From NCBI RefSeq assembly GCF_002778285.1, contig NZ_NESM01000001.1:1386501-1450500 (forward strand): a stretch of 64,000 nt of DNA, read 5' to 3'. The number at the start of each line of letters is the position of its first letter. Positions within the stretch are counted from its first letter, which is position 1. The notes beneath the pieces were generated by a model, which saw nothing but the letters and a program-made list of their open reading frames with translations, was not told where the DNA came from and did not search any database. The position numbers and the translations under genes were made by a program. Below, piece after piece: positions 36,620 through 45,084 of the stretch. Source of the stretch: Limnohabitans sp. 15K (lineage in GTDB: Bacteria > Pseudomonadota > Gammaproteobacteria > Burkholderiales > Burkholderiaceae_C).

Positions 36620-38875
36620 TCAGGGTCGAAAAAAGAAATCACCCAGGGTTTGGTCATAGACCGCGGGCACTTGTTCATGCCCCACTGTTTTTGACAAGCG
36701 GGCCACTTCGTTACGCACGTTTCGCACCAATCGCTCGATAGAAACACCGGGTTTGTCAATTTCCTTGAGCAGCACCCGGGTGAACAAACCATGGGGCTCA
36801 CGGTCTTGTGGCCCCAGACGATCCAGCGCTTGCTGCCCTGTTCCTGCTGAAAACATCACCATCTGCCCCGTTGCGGCGGAGGTGGACGCCAGTCCCCGTC
36901 CGCCAATGGTTCGCCCTGCTGTTTTGAAAGGGTTATCCCTGCACGCATCAATGATGGCCAAGGCAAACCGCGCCTTGGTATCCTGAAAGTCATCCAGAAG
37001 TCGTTGCAGAGGAATGGCTTCGTCACGCACCTGGTCTTCTGACTGACCACGGATGTCGACGGGCAACAGGTAATTGGTGGCCCCCAATTGCACGCCGTGT
37101 CCCGCAAAGAAGACGACGACCTCATCACCACCGCGAATTTGTGACTTAAAGGTGCGAATGGCCTCTTTCATGCCACGCTCGGTCAAATCAAGATGGGTAG
37201 ACACCTCAAAGCCCAAGCGCCCCAAGGTTTTGCTCATGGCACGGGCATCTGAGCGTGCGTTTTGCAAGACAGCGACCTCTTTGTAGGCATCATTGCCCAT
37301 GATGAGTGCTCTGCGCATGCCTGTGCGTGTATCGTTGGACGACACTGGCGCATCAATCGCAGGCGCCTTCTGCGCTTGGATCTGGCTCAGTTGCTCTTTG
37401 AGTTTGGACAGTTCGGCATTCACACGCAGGATTTCCTGAGCATCACGTTGCCGCGCCTCTTGCACCAAACGTTCTTGGGCCAAAGATTCGGCTTCCTTTT
37501 GGCGCTTCAAGCTCTCGGCTGCGGCCAACTTCTTGTCTTGCTCTAATTTGAGGGCCTGCGCCTGGGCCAAGGCTTCGGCCTCCTTTTGACGCTTCAGGCT
37601 CTCGGCTGCGGCCAATTGCCTGTCTTGTTCCAATTTGAGCGCCTGGGCCTGGGCCAAAGCCTCGACCTCCTTCTGGCGCTTCAGGCTTTCGGCTGCGGCT
37701 AATTTCTTGTCTTGTTCCAATTTGATTGCCTGCGCCTGAGCCAAGGCTTCGGCGTCCTTTTGACTCTTCAAGCTCTCGGCAGCGGCCAATTGCCTGTCTT
37801 GTTCCAGTTTGAGAGCCTGGGCCTGGGCCTGGGCCAAAGCCTCGGCCTCCTTTGTGCTCTTCAAGCTCTCGGCTACAGCCAATTGCATGTCTTGATCCAG
37901 TTTGATAGCTTGTGCCTGGATTTCAGAGGCATCCGCGCTAAGTTCGCTCAAATCTATGGAATAAGCAGTCGCGAGATAGTTGCTGCGATCGTCCTTTTCA
38001 ATGTTCTGGACGATGGTGTCTGTTTTGGAAATGAAATGTACCGTAGTGTTGGAGCTTTTGAAAACACGACCGCTTAGCACTTCGAGTTTATGAAGTCCCA
38101 CGGGTATCAAAAAATCTTGTTGTTCGGCGGACCGACAAGGCATCTGCAAACCCATAAATCGAACGGCACAATCTTCAAGATTATTTCTAGCATTCAAACC
38201 AAATTGCAAGCTTCCCAAACCCAGCAGGCCCTTCGCATTCACCTGCGGTAATTGCACCAAACGAGCGAACAACTGGTCTCGAATCGCTGCACCTGCTTCA
38301 CCCTCTTCAGGTACAAAGGCCATCAATTCTTGACGCAACGACGCGTACCCCAACTTGTGAACCGACCAACTCAACTGTCGCAAAATTTCTACACGTCCGC
38401 CACGCACCACGGCCAATTCCTGGCCTTGGCGGACCTCAGCGCCCACCGAGATAGCAGTAGTTCGCTCCCAAGACATGGAAGACATAATCAGGGATATCCA
38501 GCCGTTCGGGTGCCCGATAACAAATCCCGTTTGTGACGATGAAAAGCCCCCCGCGTACAGCAGGGTGCCATTCGCTGGAACCAGCACTTTTTGCAAGGCA
38601 TTAACCTCCAGCCACAGTCCGGGTCTGGGGCCAGAAAACTTCTTCTGAAACAGGGGCTTGTCGGGACTGGCGTCCAAGGGCAAAACCCATTGCAAAGCAC
38701 TGGCAGACGCATCAGCAGACCGCGAATCAGCGGGCGCAGCTGCCCACGAACTGTGCAACAAAATGCAGCAGATCCAGAGCATGAAAAATGGGATTCGCAA
38801 CAACATGGCTCGAAGAGTAGATAAAAGTAAATGTTGTGATACCAGCGCAAATAGTACCCTCAGATCGGAGGTCAT
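36620..38875 (-). CDS. Exported caspase-like (C14) protease with degenerate LytM domain and coiled-coil repeats
   Basis: A 751-residue multidomain protein. After a long N-terminus with a hydrophobic export segment (FFMLWICCILLHSSWAAA, residues 30-47) comes a LytM/M23-like region (about 65-150, GTLLYAGGFSSSQTGFVIGH) lacking the zinc His pair, then an Ala/Glu/Lys coiled coil with five 29-residue repeats (about 325-475), then a caspase p20 domain from residue 520 with catalytic His593 (FFAGHGVQ) and Cys645 (IIDACRDNPF). ATG 38875 has a GGGAGG ribosome site; ATG 38806 is an alternative. The first third is less GC-rich than neighbours. Role unknown: periplasmic proteolysis linked to cell wall state is a hypothesis. 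Confidence 0.88.
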   Translation of the reverse strand: MTSDLRVLFALVSQHLLLSTLRAMLLRIPFFMLWICCILLHSSWAAAPADSRSADASASALQWVLPLDASPDKPLFQKKFSGPRPGLWLEVNALQKVLVPANGTLLYAGGFSSSQTGFVIGHPNGWISLIMSSMSWERTTAISVGAEVRQGQELAVVRGGRVEILRQLSWSVHKLGYASLRQELMAFVPEEGEAGAAIRDQLFARLVQLPQVNAKGLLGLGSLQFGLNARNNLEDCAVRFMGLQMPCRSAEQQDFLIPVGLHKLEVLSGRVFKSSNTTVHFISKTDTIVQNIEKDDRSNYLATAYSIDLSELSADASEIQAQAIKLDQDMQLAVAESLKSTKEAEALAQAQAQALKLEQDRQLAAAESLKSQKDAEALAQAQAIKLEQDKKLAAAESLKRQKEVEALAQAQALKLEQDRQLAAAESLKRQKEAEALAQAQALKLEQDKKLAAAESLKRQKEAESLAQERLVQEARQRDAQEILRVNAELSKLKEQLSQIQAQKAPAIDAPVSSNDTRTGMRRALIMGNDAYKEVAVLQNARSDARAMSKTLGRLGFEVSTHLDLTERGMKEAIRTFKSQIRGGDEVVVFFAGHGVQLGATNYLLPVDIRGQSEDQVRDEAIPLQRLLDDFQDTKARFALAIIDACRDNPFKTAGRTIGGRGLASTSAATGQMVMFSAGTGQQALDRLGPQDREPHGLFTRVLLKEIDKPGVSIERLVRNVRNEVARLSKTVGHEQVPAVYDQTLGDFFFRP
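37484..37925 (-). repeat. Five 87-93 bp tandem repeats in the caspase-like gene
   Basis: Copies recur every 87, 87, 87 and 93 bases (the shared block TCGGC(T/A)GCGGC-like sits near 37515, 37602, 37689, 37776 and 37869). Each encodes a KLEQDxxLAAAESLKxQKxAEALAQA-type coil unit; the last has one extra Gln-Ala. Confidence 0.88.
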
Positions 38876-38923
38876 GCAGCCCTCCCATTGGGGCACAGAA
38901 CTTGGGCGGGGCTATCCGTTTGA

Positions 38924-39712
38924 TTACCGTCCGACAAATAACGGCCTTCGCCGCTCAGCAAACGCTGCACGCCCTTCGGCAAAGTCGGCGCTGCGGCTGG
39001 TCATGTGCTCGCGCTCGCGCAGTCGGTCCTCGTCCATGTCCCCGCCTGCAATCTCGTTCAAAGATTTTTTGGTTTCTTGCACCGCCAAAGGGGCCAAGGC
39101 CAGAATTTCGCGCACCAAAGTCTGCAAGGTCTGCGCCCAGCTGTCAGGCCCCACCAATGCCTCGAACAAACCCAGCGCATCCAGTTGTTGGGCCGTGAAA
39201 GGCCGCGCGGTCAAAAACGCCCGCTTGGCTGCCACCAAACCAAAAAGATTCACATAACGCTGCAAGCCACTGGGGTAGTAATGCAGTCCCAGCGCCGTGG
39301 CGGGCATGCGCCACTCGATGCCTTGCAGACCGATGCGCAGATCACACGCCAACACCACGTCGGTGGCCCCGCCATACACGCTGCCGTTCAGGGCACAAAT
39401 CGTCACCGGCCGCAGCTTGGCCAAGGCATCGGGGATTTCCTCAAAAAAGGTTGCGCCATGGCCTGGCTCGTCAAAACCACCAATGTCGTAGCCCGCACAA
39501 AACACCGGCTTGGGTTGGCCTGCGGTGTTGGCGGTCAACACCAGCACACGCACGGTGGGGTCGCGCTCGATGTGTTCAAAGTGCGCCAGCAAGGCTTTGA
39601 GGTCGCCGTTTTCCAAGCGGTTGCGCTGGGCGGGGCGGTTCAGGGTGATCGTGGCCACACCCTCCTCGATGTCCAAGACGGGGGCTGAAGCTTGCGCAAA
39701 GGCTGAAGACAT
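38924..39712 (-). CDS. Enoyl-CoA hydratase/isomerase family protein
   Basis: A 262-residue crotonase-fold enzyme. It has the CoA/oxyanion segments NTAGQPKPVFCAGYDIGGF and LNGSVYGGATDVVLACDLRIG, the second giving the G-G oxyanion hole. The catalytic Glu pair of true hydratases is not both clear: the region after the oxyanion hole reads IEWRMPATALGLHYYPSG, so a related reaction is possible. It is downstream of the caspase gene in opposite orientation context and upstream of the phasin terminator region; no other beta-oxidation gene adjoins it. Confidence 0.88.
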   Translation of the reverse strand: MSSAFAQASAPVLDIEEGVATITLNRPAQRNRLENGDLKALLAHFEHIERDPTVRVLVLTANTAGQPKPVFCAGYDIGGFDEPGHGATFFEEIPDALAKLRPVTICALNGSVYGGATDVVLACDLRIGLQGIEWRMPATALGLHYYPSGLQRYVNLFGLVAAKRAFLTARPFTAQQLDALGLFEALVGPDSWAQTLQTLVREILALAPLAVQETKKSLNEIAGGDMDEDRLREREHMTSRSADFAEGRAAFAERRRPLFVGR

Positions 39713-39723
39713 GGGTGGAATCC

Positions 39724-39753
39724 AAAAACAAAAAGGGTGCCCGAAGACACCCT
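39724..39753 (-). terminator. Rho-independent terminator after the phasin gene
   Basis: On the minus strand, AGGGTG pairs with CACCCT around a TCTTCGGG loop and is followed by TTTTTGTTTTT. It ends 48 bases past the phasin stop and before the enoyl-CoA hydratase start. Confidence 0.85.
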
Positions 39754-39801
39754 GATTGTAGGAAGCTGACCCATTTCAGAGCCGGCTCATGGGGGCGAGG
39801 C

Positions 39802-40359
39802 TTAAGCCTTGGCTTTGGCCTTGGTCATGGCGGCCTTGACCGAAGCTTCTGCTTGGGCTGTTGCGGCTTTGATGTTGGACTCGGCGGTGTCAGCGGCTTG
39901 CTTGGCGACTTTTTTCAGGGTTTCAGCAGCAGTTTGGCCAGCTTCGAAAGCGGTCTTGATGGCGGCCACAGCGGCGTCAGAGCCAGCTGGTGCGTTTTTC
40001 AGGCTGTTTTCAACCAGGCTTTTGACAGCTTGCTCGGACTCGGCCATTTTGCCCTCGACGGTTTTGGTGAACACGGCGCTGGTGCTGTTGGCGATGTCAG
40101 CCAAGTGACGGCCATAAGACACCGACTTTTCGAAGGCAGGCTGCACCAAAGCGGCTTGTACGGCCATCATGTCTTGAGGAGTCTTGGCGCCCATCAAAGC
40201 TTGCATGTTGGCGAAAGACTCGCCCACAGCGGCTTTGCCAGCGGCCATGTTCAGCTCAACCAAGCGCTCGAAACCGGCAAATGCGGTTTGCGACAGGTCG
40301 GCAGCAGCGGTCAGGTTGGCTTTTTGGGTGGCGGCGAATTGGTCAGCGTTGAAGTTCAT
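39802..40359 (-). CDS. phaP: Phasin family protein (polyhydroxyalkanoate granule-associated)
   Basis: A 185-residue amphipathic helical protein starting MNFNADQFAATQKANL and containing LTAAADLSQTAFAGFERLVELNM, the phasin 2 family pattern in Burkholderiales. The C-terminus is Ala/Lys-rich (KAAMTKAKAKA). Such proteins coat PHA granules and imply storage polymer formation; the synthase is not in this window. It has its own terminator and probably its own strong promoter in 40360-40537. Confidence 0.93.
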   Translation of the reverse strand: MNFNADQFAATQKANLTAAADLSQTAFAGFERLVELNMAAGKAAVGESFANMQALMGAKTPQDMMAVQAALVQPAFEKSVSYGRHLADIANSTSAVFTKTVEGKMAESEQAVKSLVENSLKNAPAGSDAAVAAIKTAFEAGQTAAETLKKVAKQAADTAESNIKAATAQAEASVKAAMTKAKAKA

Positions 40360-40537
40360 GGTGTGTTCCTTGGAAAGGTTTGTTGCAATGCAGCAATTTG
40401 AACAGCATGCCGGACCACAAGCAAGGGAAAACCCGCACTTTAGAGTCCCCTCTCCAATTGGCTTGTCTTGGTCCTGTCCATTGGCAACTCACTACACTTG
40501 GCACAACGGCCATTCCGGTCAAGACACCCCTTTATTT

Positions 40538-41137
40538 ATGGAATTTCTCAGTTTGCTTTTCCTGTTGGCCACGGGCATCCACTGGCTCAACACCCAAGGC
40601 CAGCGCCAACGCACCATCTTGCTGGCCGAGCAATTGCGTCCTTACCAAATAGAAAAACACATGGAACAACTGACCAGCGCCTACATGCGGGCGCTGGGCG
40701 AAACGGACCCGGAGCGACAGCAGCAAATCTTGCAGCTGCAAGAACAAGCCGAGCAACAACTGGCCAACGAGTTCCAAAACCTGGCGCGGGAATTTGCCAA
40801 GCTGAGCGCGCCGCCCACACGGGGTTTCAAGCTGGCCATTCCCCACATCGACCAACTCTCGCCCAAATTCACCTTCGACATGCGCCGCCTGCTGGAAGTG
40901 CACGCCCAAGGCATTGGGCGCACCGTGAGCAACCTGCACGGACTGAACCCCAAAGAGCGCTCTTTCCAGATGATGGGCGAGATGTTTTTGATGCAGCACA
41001 GCTGCCACTGGTTTTGCAAATCCAAAACCATTGCCTCGGCACGCATGTTGGCCCAGCACCAAACCCGCTACGAGCAAGCGCTCGACGCCGCGAGCCCAGA
41101 AACACGACAGGCTTATTTCAGCGTGGTACAGGGCTGA
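40538..41137 (+). CDS. Hypothetical membrane-anchored coiled-coil protein
   Basis: A 199-residue product with one N-terminal hydrophobic helix (FLSLLFLLATGIHWL) and a Gln/Glu-rich coil (residues 55-90), then a conserved-looking region PKFTFDMRRLLEVHAQGIGR and SCHWFCKSKTI. I do not recognise a family. Codon use is like its neighbours. It is divergent from phasin and convergent with aceE, with no clear partner. Confidence 0.7.
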   Translation: MEFLSLLFLLATGIHWLNTQGQRQRTILLAEQLRPYQIEKHMEQLTSAYMRALGETDPERQQQILQLQEQAEQQLANEFQNLAREFAKLSAPPTRGFKLAIPHIDQLSPKFTFDMRRLLEVHAQGIGRTVSNLHGLNPKERSFQMMGEMFLMQHSCHWFCKSKTIASARMLAQHQTRYEQALDAASPETRQAYFSVVQG

Positions 41138-41165
41138 AGCCCCTGCGAACGCTCAGCGTCACACC

Positions 41166-43775
41166 TCACCGCTCCAGCGATTGCAGCGCCGCCTGCGCGA
41201 TGCTCTCAGCATCCACCGCAAAGAAGCGGCGCAGCGCAGCCCGCGTGTCGCTGCGGCCGAAGCCGTCGGTGCCCAGCGTGCGGTAGCGGCGGCCTTCGGG
41301 CACGAAAGCGCGCACGCTCTCGGGCACGGCGCGCACGTAGTCGGTGGCGGCGATGACCGGGCCTTGCGTGCTGGCCAGCAGTTGCGCCAGATGTCCGGCA
41401 CCCACACTTCCACTGGCTTCCTGCGCCATGCCGTCTCGGGCCAGCTCACTCCAGCTGGTGATGCTCAGCACCTCCACGCCCAAACCTTGCGCGGCCATTT
41501 GCTGCGCGGCTTTGACCACTTCGGTCAAGATCGCACCCGAGCCGAGCAAGGTCACACGCTGGGCGGCATCGCTCGGGCCGTACGCGCCAAATCGATAACC
41601 CCCGCGCAGCACGTCGCCCTCGACACCCGCAGGCAAGTCGGGCTGCGCGTAGTTCTCGTTCATCAAGGTGACGTAATAAAACACATCGGCTTGCTGCTCG
41701 ACCATCTCGCGCATGCCTGCATCGACGATGACAGCCAGCTCACCTGCGAAGGCCGGGTCGTAGGCCTTGCAGTTGGGGATGGTGGCCGCCACCAAATGGC
41801 TGCTGCCGTCCTGGTGCTGCAGGCCCTCGCCGCCCAAGGTGGTGCGGCCTGAGGTCGCGCCGAGCAAAAAGCCGCGCGCCCGCTGATCGGCGGCGGCCCA
41901 GATGGCGTCGCCCACGCGCTGAAAACCAAACATCGAGTAATAAATATAAAAGGGCAGCATGGCCAGGCCGTGCACGCTGTAGCTGGTGGCCGCGGCCGTC
42001 CAGCTGGCGATCGCGCCCGCTTCGCTGATGCCTTCTTCCAGAATCTGGCCATCGGTGGCTTCGCGGTAGCTCAGCACCGAGCCGATATCTTCGGGCGCGT
42101 AGCGCTGGCCCACGCTGCTGTAAATGCCAACCTGTTTGAACAGGTTGGCCATGCCGAAGGTGCGCGCCTCGTCGGCCACGATGGGCACGATCCGCGGGCC
42201 CAAGGTGCTGTCTTTGAGCAGGTTGCCCAACATGCGCACAAAGGCCATGGTGGTGCTCATCTCTTTGCTATCGGCCTGCAGCGCAAACTGCCCGTAACTG
42301 GCGAGTGCGGGCACAGGCAAACGGTCACACACCGTCTCGCGCTTGGGCAAGCTGCCACCCAAGCGGGCGCGGTGCTCGCGCAGGTAACGCATCTCGGCGC
42401 TGTCGTCGGCGGGCTTGTAAAAGGCCAAGCCCTTGGCCTGCTCGTCACTCAGCGGCAGGTCAAAGCGGTTGCGGTAGTCAATCAGGTCTTGCTCGTCGAA
42501 CTTCTTTTGGCTGTGCGTGGTCATCTTGCCTTGGCCCGCGCTGCCCATGCCAAAGCCTTTTTTGGTGTGCGCCAGGATCACCGTGGGTTGGCCACGGTGC
42601 GCAGCCGCTGCCGCATAAGCGGCGTGGATTTTCACGATGTCGTGCCCACCGCGCTTGAGCCGGTCGATCTGCTCGTCGGTCATGCCCTGCGCCAGCCGTG
42701 CCAGCTCTTCGTTTTGGCCGAAAAAATTGTCGCGGTTGAATCGACCATCTTTGGCGGCAAAGGTCTGCATCTGGCCGTCGACCGTGTTGGCAAAAGCGCG
42801 CAACAAAGCGCCCGAGGTGTCGCGGGCCAGCAGGCCGTCCCAGTCGCTGCCCCAGACCAGCTTGATCACGTTCCAGCCCGCACCCGCAAACAGCTTTTCC
42901 AGCTCGTCGATGATGCGGCCATTGCCACGCACCGGGCCGTCCAGGCGCTGCAAATTGCAGTTGACCACCCAGACCAGGTTGTCGAGTTTTTCTCGCGCGG
43001 CCAAGGTCAGAGCACTCATGCTCTCGGGCTCGTCCATCTCGCCGTCACCAAACACGCCCCACACCTTGCGGGCGCTACAGTCTTGCAGCTGGCGGTGCGT
43101 CAGGTAGCGCATGAAGCGCGCGTGGTAGATCGAGCTGATCGGCCCCAAGCCCATGGAGCCCGTGGGGAACTGCCAAAAGTCGGGCATCAGCCAAGGGTGT
43201 GGGTAGCTCGACAAACCGCGCGCGCCGCTGTCGGGCGCGGTGATCTCTTGGCGGTAGTGCAGCAAGTCGGCTTCGCTCAAGCGCCCTTCCAGAAAGGCGC
43301 GGGCGTAGACGCCGGGTGCGCTGTGCGGCTGGAAGAACACCAAGTCGCCTTTGTGCTGCTCGGTGCGCGCATGAAAGAAGTGGTGAAACCCGGTCTCGAA
43401 CAAATCGGCCACGCTGGCGTAACTGGCGATGTGCCCACCCAACTCGCCATAGGCCTGGTTGGCCCGCACCACCATGGCCAGCGCGTTCCAACGCATGATG
43501 GCCACCAGCCGCTCTTCGGTGGCCAAGTCGCCGGGGAACACGGGCTGGTCATCGACCGCGATGGTGTTCATGTAGGGCGTGTTCAGTTCGGGCTGCCAGC
43601 CCGTGCGCTGCTGGCGCGCCACGATGGCCAGCTCGTCAAGAATCTGGCGGGCACGCTCAGGGCCTTGCGAGCCGATCAGCGACAGCAAAGCCTCGCGCCA
43701 CTCGGCGGTTTCTTCGGGGTCAATGTCGTGGGCGGACAACATCGCTTGCAAATGGGGTTCTATGGGTGCATTCAT
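41166..43775 (-). CDS. aceE: Pyruvate dehydrogenase E1-type (homodimeric, AceE-like) 2-oxo acid dehydrogenase
   Basis: An 869-residue thiamine diphosphate enzyme with the AceE layout. The ThDP motif begins GDGEMDEPESMSAL and ends NLVWVVNCNLQ; the N-terminal region has RARQILDELA and NTPYMNTI; the transketolase-like domain contains PSHLVAATIPNCKAYDP-type sequence. It is slightly shorter than usual E1p (about 890-900). No E2 or E3 gene is adjacent; instead an Lrp-type regulator is divergent 102 bases away. This is also how the 2-oxobutyrate dehydrogenase MdeB sits next to MdeR in Pseudomonas, so substrate other than pyruvate is possible. Confidence 0.9.
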   Translation of the reverse strand: MNAPIEPHLQAMLSAHDIDPEETAEWREALLSLIGSQGPERARQILDELAIVARQQRTGWQPELNTPYMNTIAVDDQPVFPGDLATEERLVAIMRWNALAMVVRANQAYGELGGHIASYASVADLFETGFHHFFHARTEQHKGDLVFFQPHSAPGVYARAFLEGRLSEADLLHYRQEITAPDSGARGLSSYPHPWLMPDFWQFPTGSMGLGPISSIYHARFMRYLTHRQLQDCSARKVWGVFGDGEMDEPESMSALTLAAREKLDNLVWVVNCNLQRLDGPVRGNGRIIDELEKLFAGAGWNVIKLVWGSDWDGLLARDTSGALLRAFANTVDGQMQTFAAKDGRFNRDNFFGQNEELARLAQGMTDEQIDRLKRGGHDIVKIHAAYAAAAAHRGQPTVILAHTKKGFGMGSAGQGKMTTHSQKKFDEQDLIDYRNRFDLPLSDEQAKGLAFYKPADDSAEMRYLREHRARLGGSLPKRETVCDRLPVPALASYGQFALQADSKEMSTTMAFVRMLGNLLKDSTLGPRIVPIVADEARTFGMANLFKQVGIYSSVGQRYAPEDIGSVLSYREATDGQILEEGISEAGAIASWTAAATSYSVHGLAMLPFYIYYSMFGFQRVGDAIWAAADQRARGFLLGATSGRTTLGGEGLQHQDGSSHLVAATIPNCKAYDPAFAGELAVIVDAGMREMVEQQADVFYYVTLMNENYAQPDLPAGVEGDVLRGGYRFGAYGPSDAAQRVTLLGSGAILTEVVKAAQQMAAQGLGVEVLSITSWSELARDGMAQEASGSVGAGHLAQLLASTQGPVIAATDYVRAVPESVRAFVPEGRRYRTLGTDGFGRSDTRAALRRFFAVDAESIAQAALQSLER

Positions 43776-43877
43776 GCCCTTTACTCTACAGATGCAAGCG
43801 GCGCATGTGCTGCGTATTTGCGCCTCTTAGACCAGTATTTAAAGCACAATATGCCGTAATTGATAGGAATTCAGCAC
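43776..43877. promoter_or_regulatory. Divergent promoter region between aceE and the Lrp-type regulator
   Basis: This 102-base gap must hold both promoters and probably the Lrp-family binding site. It includes an AT-rich stretch (CAGTATTTAAAGCACAATAT) and the repeats GCGCATGTGC and TTTGCGCC. No exact known consensus could be fixed. Confidence 0.5.
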
Positions 43878-44345
43878 ATGATTCTGGACAACGTGGATTT
43901 GAAGATACTCGACGAGCTGCAGCGCGACGGTTCGCTGTCCAATGTGACGCTGGCCAAACGGATTGGCCTGTCGCCCTCGCCGTGCCTGGCCCGCGTGAAG
44001 TCGCTGGAGTCAGGCGGCGTGATCCAGCGCTACGTGGCGCTGGCCAGCGCGGCTGCGCTGGGGCTGGGCCTGACGGTGTTCATCTCGATCAGCCTCAAAA
44101 CCCAAAGCAAGGAAACGCTGGCGGACTTTGAGGCCCACATCGCGCGGCACGACGAAGTGATGGAGTGCTATTTGATGACCGGCGACAGCGACTACCTGCT
44201 GCGCGTGGCCGTGCGCGACATGGCGGCGCTGGAGCGCTTCATCCTGGAGCAGCTCTCACCCATTCCCGGCGTGGAAAAAATCCGCTCCAGTTTTGCGCTC
44301 AAGCAGGTGCGCTACAAGACGGCATTGCCGCTGGGTTTGGGGTAA
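43878..44345 (+). CDS. Lrp/AsnC family transcriptional regulator
   Basis: A 155-residue regulator with an N-terminal winged HTH (LKILDELQRDGSLSNVTLAKRIGLSPSPC is seen as short blocks: LAKRIGLSPSPCLARVKSLE) and a C-terminal RAM ligand domain with CYLMTGDSDYLLRVAV and the GVEKIRSSFALKQVR ending. ATG 43878 (MILDNVDLK) gives the normal start. Divergence from aceE suggests it controls that gene in response to an amino acid or 2-oxo acid. Confidence 0.94.
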   Translation: MILDNVDLKILDELQRDGSLSNVTLAKRIGLSPSPCLARVKSLESGGVIQRYVALASAAALGLGLTVFISISLKTQSKETLADFEAHIARHDEVMECYLMTGDSDYLLRVAVRDMAALERFILEQLSPIPGVEKIRSSFALKQVRYKTALPLGLG

Positions 44346-44352
44346 GGCACTT

Positions 44353-44964
44353 TCAGCCCTGCGCATGCTTCTTCAAATAGGGCCCCACCATGTGGCGGCT
44401 GGTGCGTTGCAGGCCCATCAGCAAAGCGTGGTCGGCATGCTGGCAGCCGTAACGGGTTTTCAGGTCCTGCTGCATCTGCGCCAGCAAATGCGCGGCCATC
44501 TCGGCATCGGCCAGGGCCCGGTGGGCGCGGCCTGACGATGGCAAATGGTGCAGAGCGGCCAGCGTGCCCAGCTTGTGGTTGGGCGCTTGCGGGTACAGGC
44601 GGCGCGACAGCAACAAAGTGCAGGCAAAGGCATGCGAGCCGTCTTGCCCGCAACGCGCCAGCTCGGCCTGCCAAAACTTTTTGTCAAAGGCCGCGTTGTG
44701 CGCCACCATGGGCCGCCCGCCCACAAAGCGCGCTGCCTCGCGCATCACCTGCTCGGCCGCTGGCGCGGCCTGCACCATCTCGTTGGTGATGCCCGTGAGC
44801 TGGGTGATGAAACTGTTCACCCGCACCCCGGCGTTCATCAGGCTTTGGTAGCGGTCCACCACTTGGCCGTCTTCGAGCATGACGATGGCCACCTCGGTGG
44901 CGCGGTCGCCCATGGTGGGCGACATGCCTGTGGTTTCAAAGTCGATGATGGCGATGGAGGACAT
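44353..44964 (-). CDS. DEDDh 3'-5' exonuclease (DnaQ/RNase T-like)
   Basis: A 203-residue nuclease. The acidic set is visible: IIDFETTG (Exo I), VAHNAAFDKKFW (Exo II) and RAHRALADAEMAA (Exo III with His). ATG 44964 (MSSIAIIDFETTG) is used because the earlier codons give no family sequence. It lacks a polymerase or UvrC-type partner domain, so its substrate is not defined; DNA repair or RNA trimming are possible. It is convergent with the Lrp gene by 7 bases. Confidence 0.9.
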   Translation of the reverse strand: MSSIAIIDFETTGMSPTMGDRATEVAIVMLEDGQVVDRYQSLMNAGVRVNSFITQLTGITNEMVQAAPAAEQVMREAARFVGGRPMVAHNAAFDKKFWQAELARCGQDGSHAFACTLLLSRRLYPQAPNHKLGTLAALHHLPSSGRAHRALADAEMAAHLLAQMQQDLKTRYGCQHADHALLMGLQRTSRHMVGPYLKKHAQG

Positions 44965-45024
44965 GGAGTGAAGGCTGATGCACAAACGGGTCTCAGATTA
45001 AAACCTGCTTTCACAGGCTTGCAC

Positions 45025-45080
45025 CATATTAAAGATGGCTTTAATATGATGAACCTGTATTCAAGCGATCTTTAATATCT
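45025..45080 (+). promoter_or_regulatory. Operator-like palindrome and third half-site upstream of the first Fic gene
   Basis: CATATTAAAG (45025-45034) and CTTTAATATG (45039-45048) form a perfect 10-bp inverted repeat with spacer ATGG. A third half-site CTTTAATAT recurs at 45070-45078, just before the Fic start codon at 45085. The region is AT-rich amid GC-rich DNA, so a promoter here could be blocked by a bound repressor. Confidence 0.7.
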
Positions 45081-45084
45081 GGCC

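Noticed and set aside
37484..37925. Regular 87-bp repeats considered as a CRISPR array
   Set aside because: There are no unique spacers; the repeats are contiguous, in frame and code for a coiled coil.
41970..43859. Long plus-strand open frame (629 codons) opposite aceE
   Set aside because: It mirrors the high-GC aceE codons; its product is low-complexity Ala/Gly/His-rich with no domain, and aceE explains the region.
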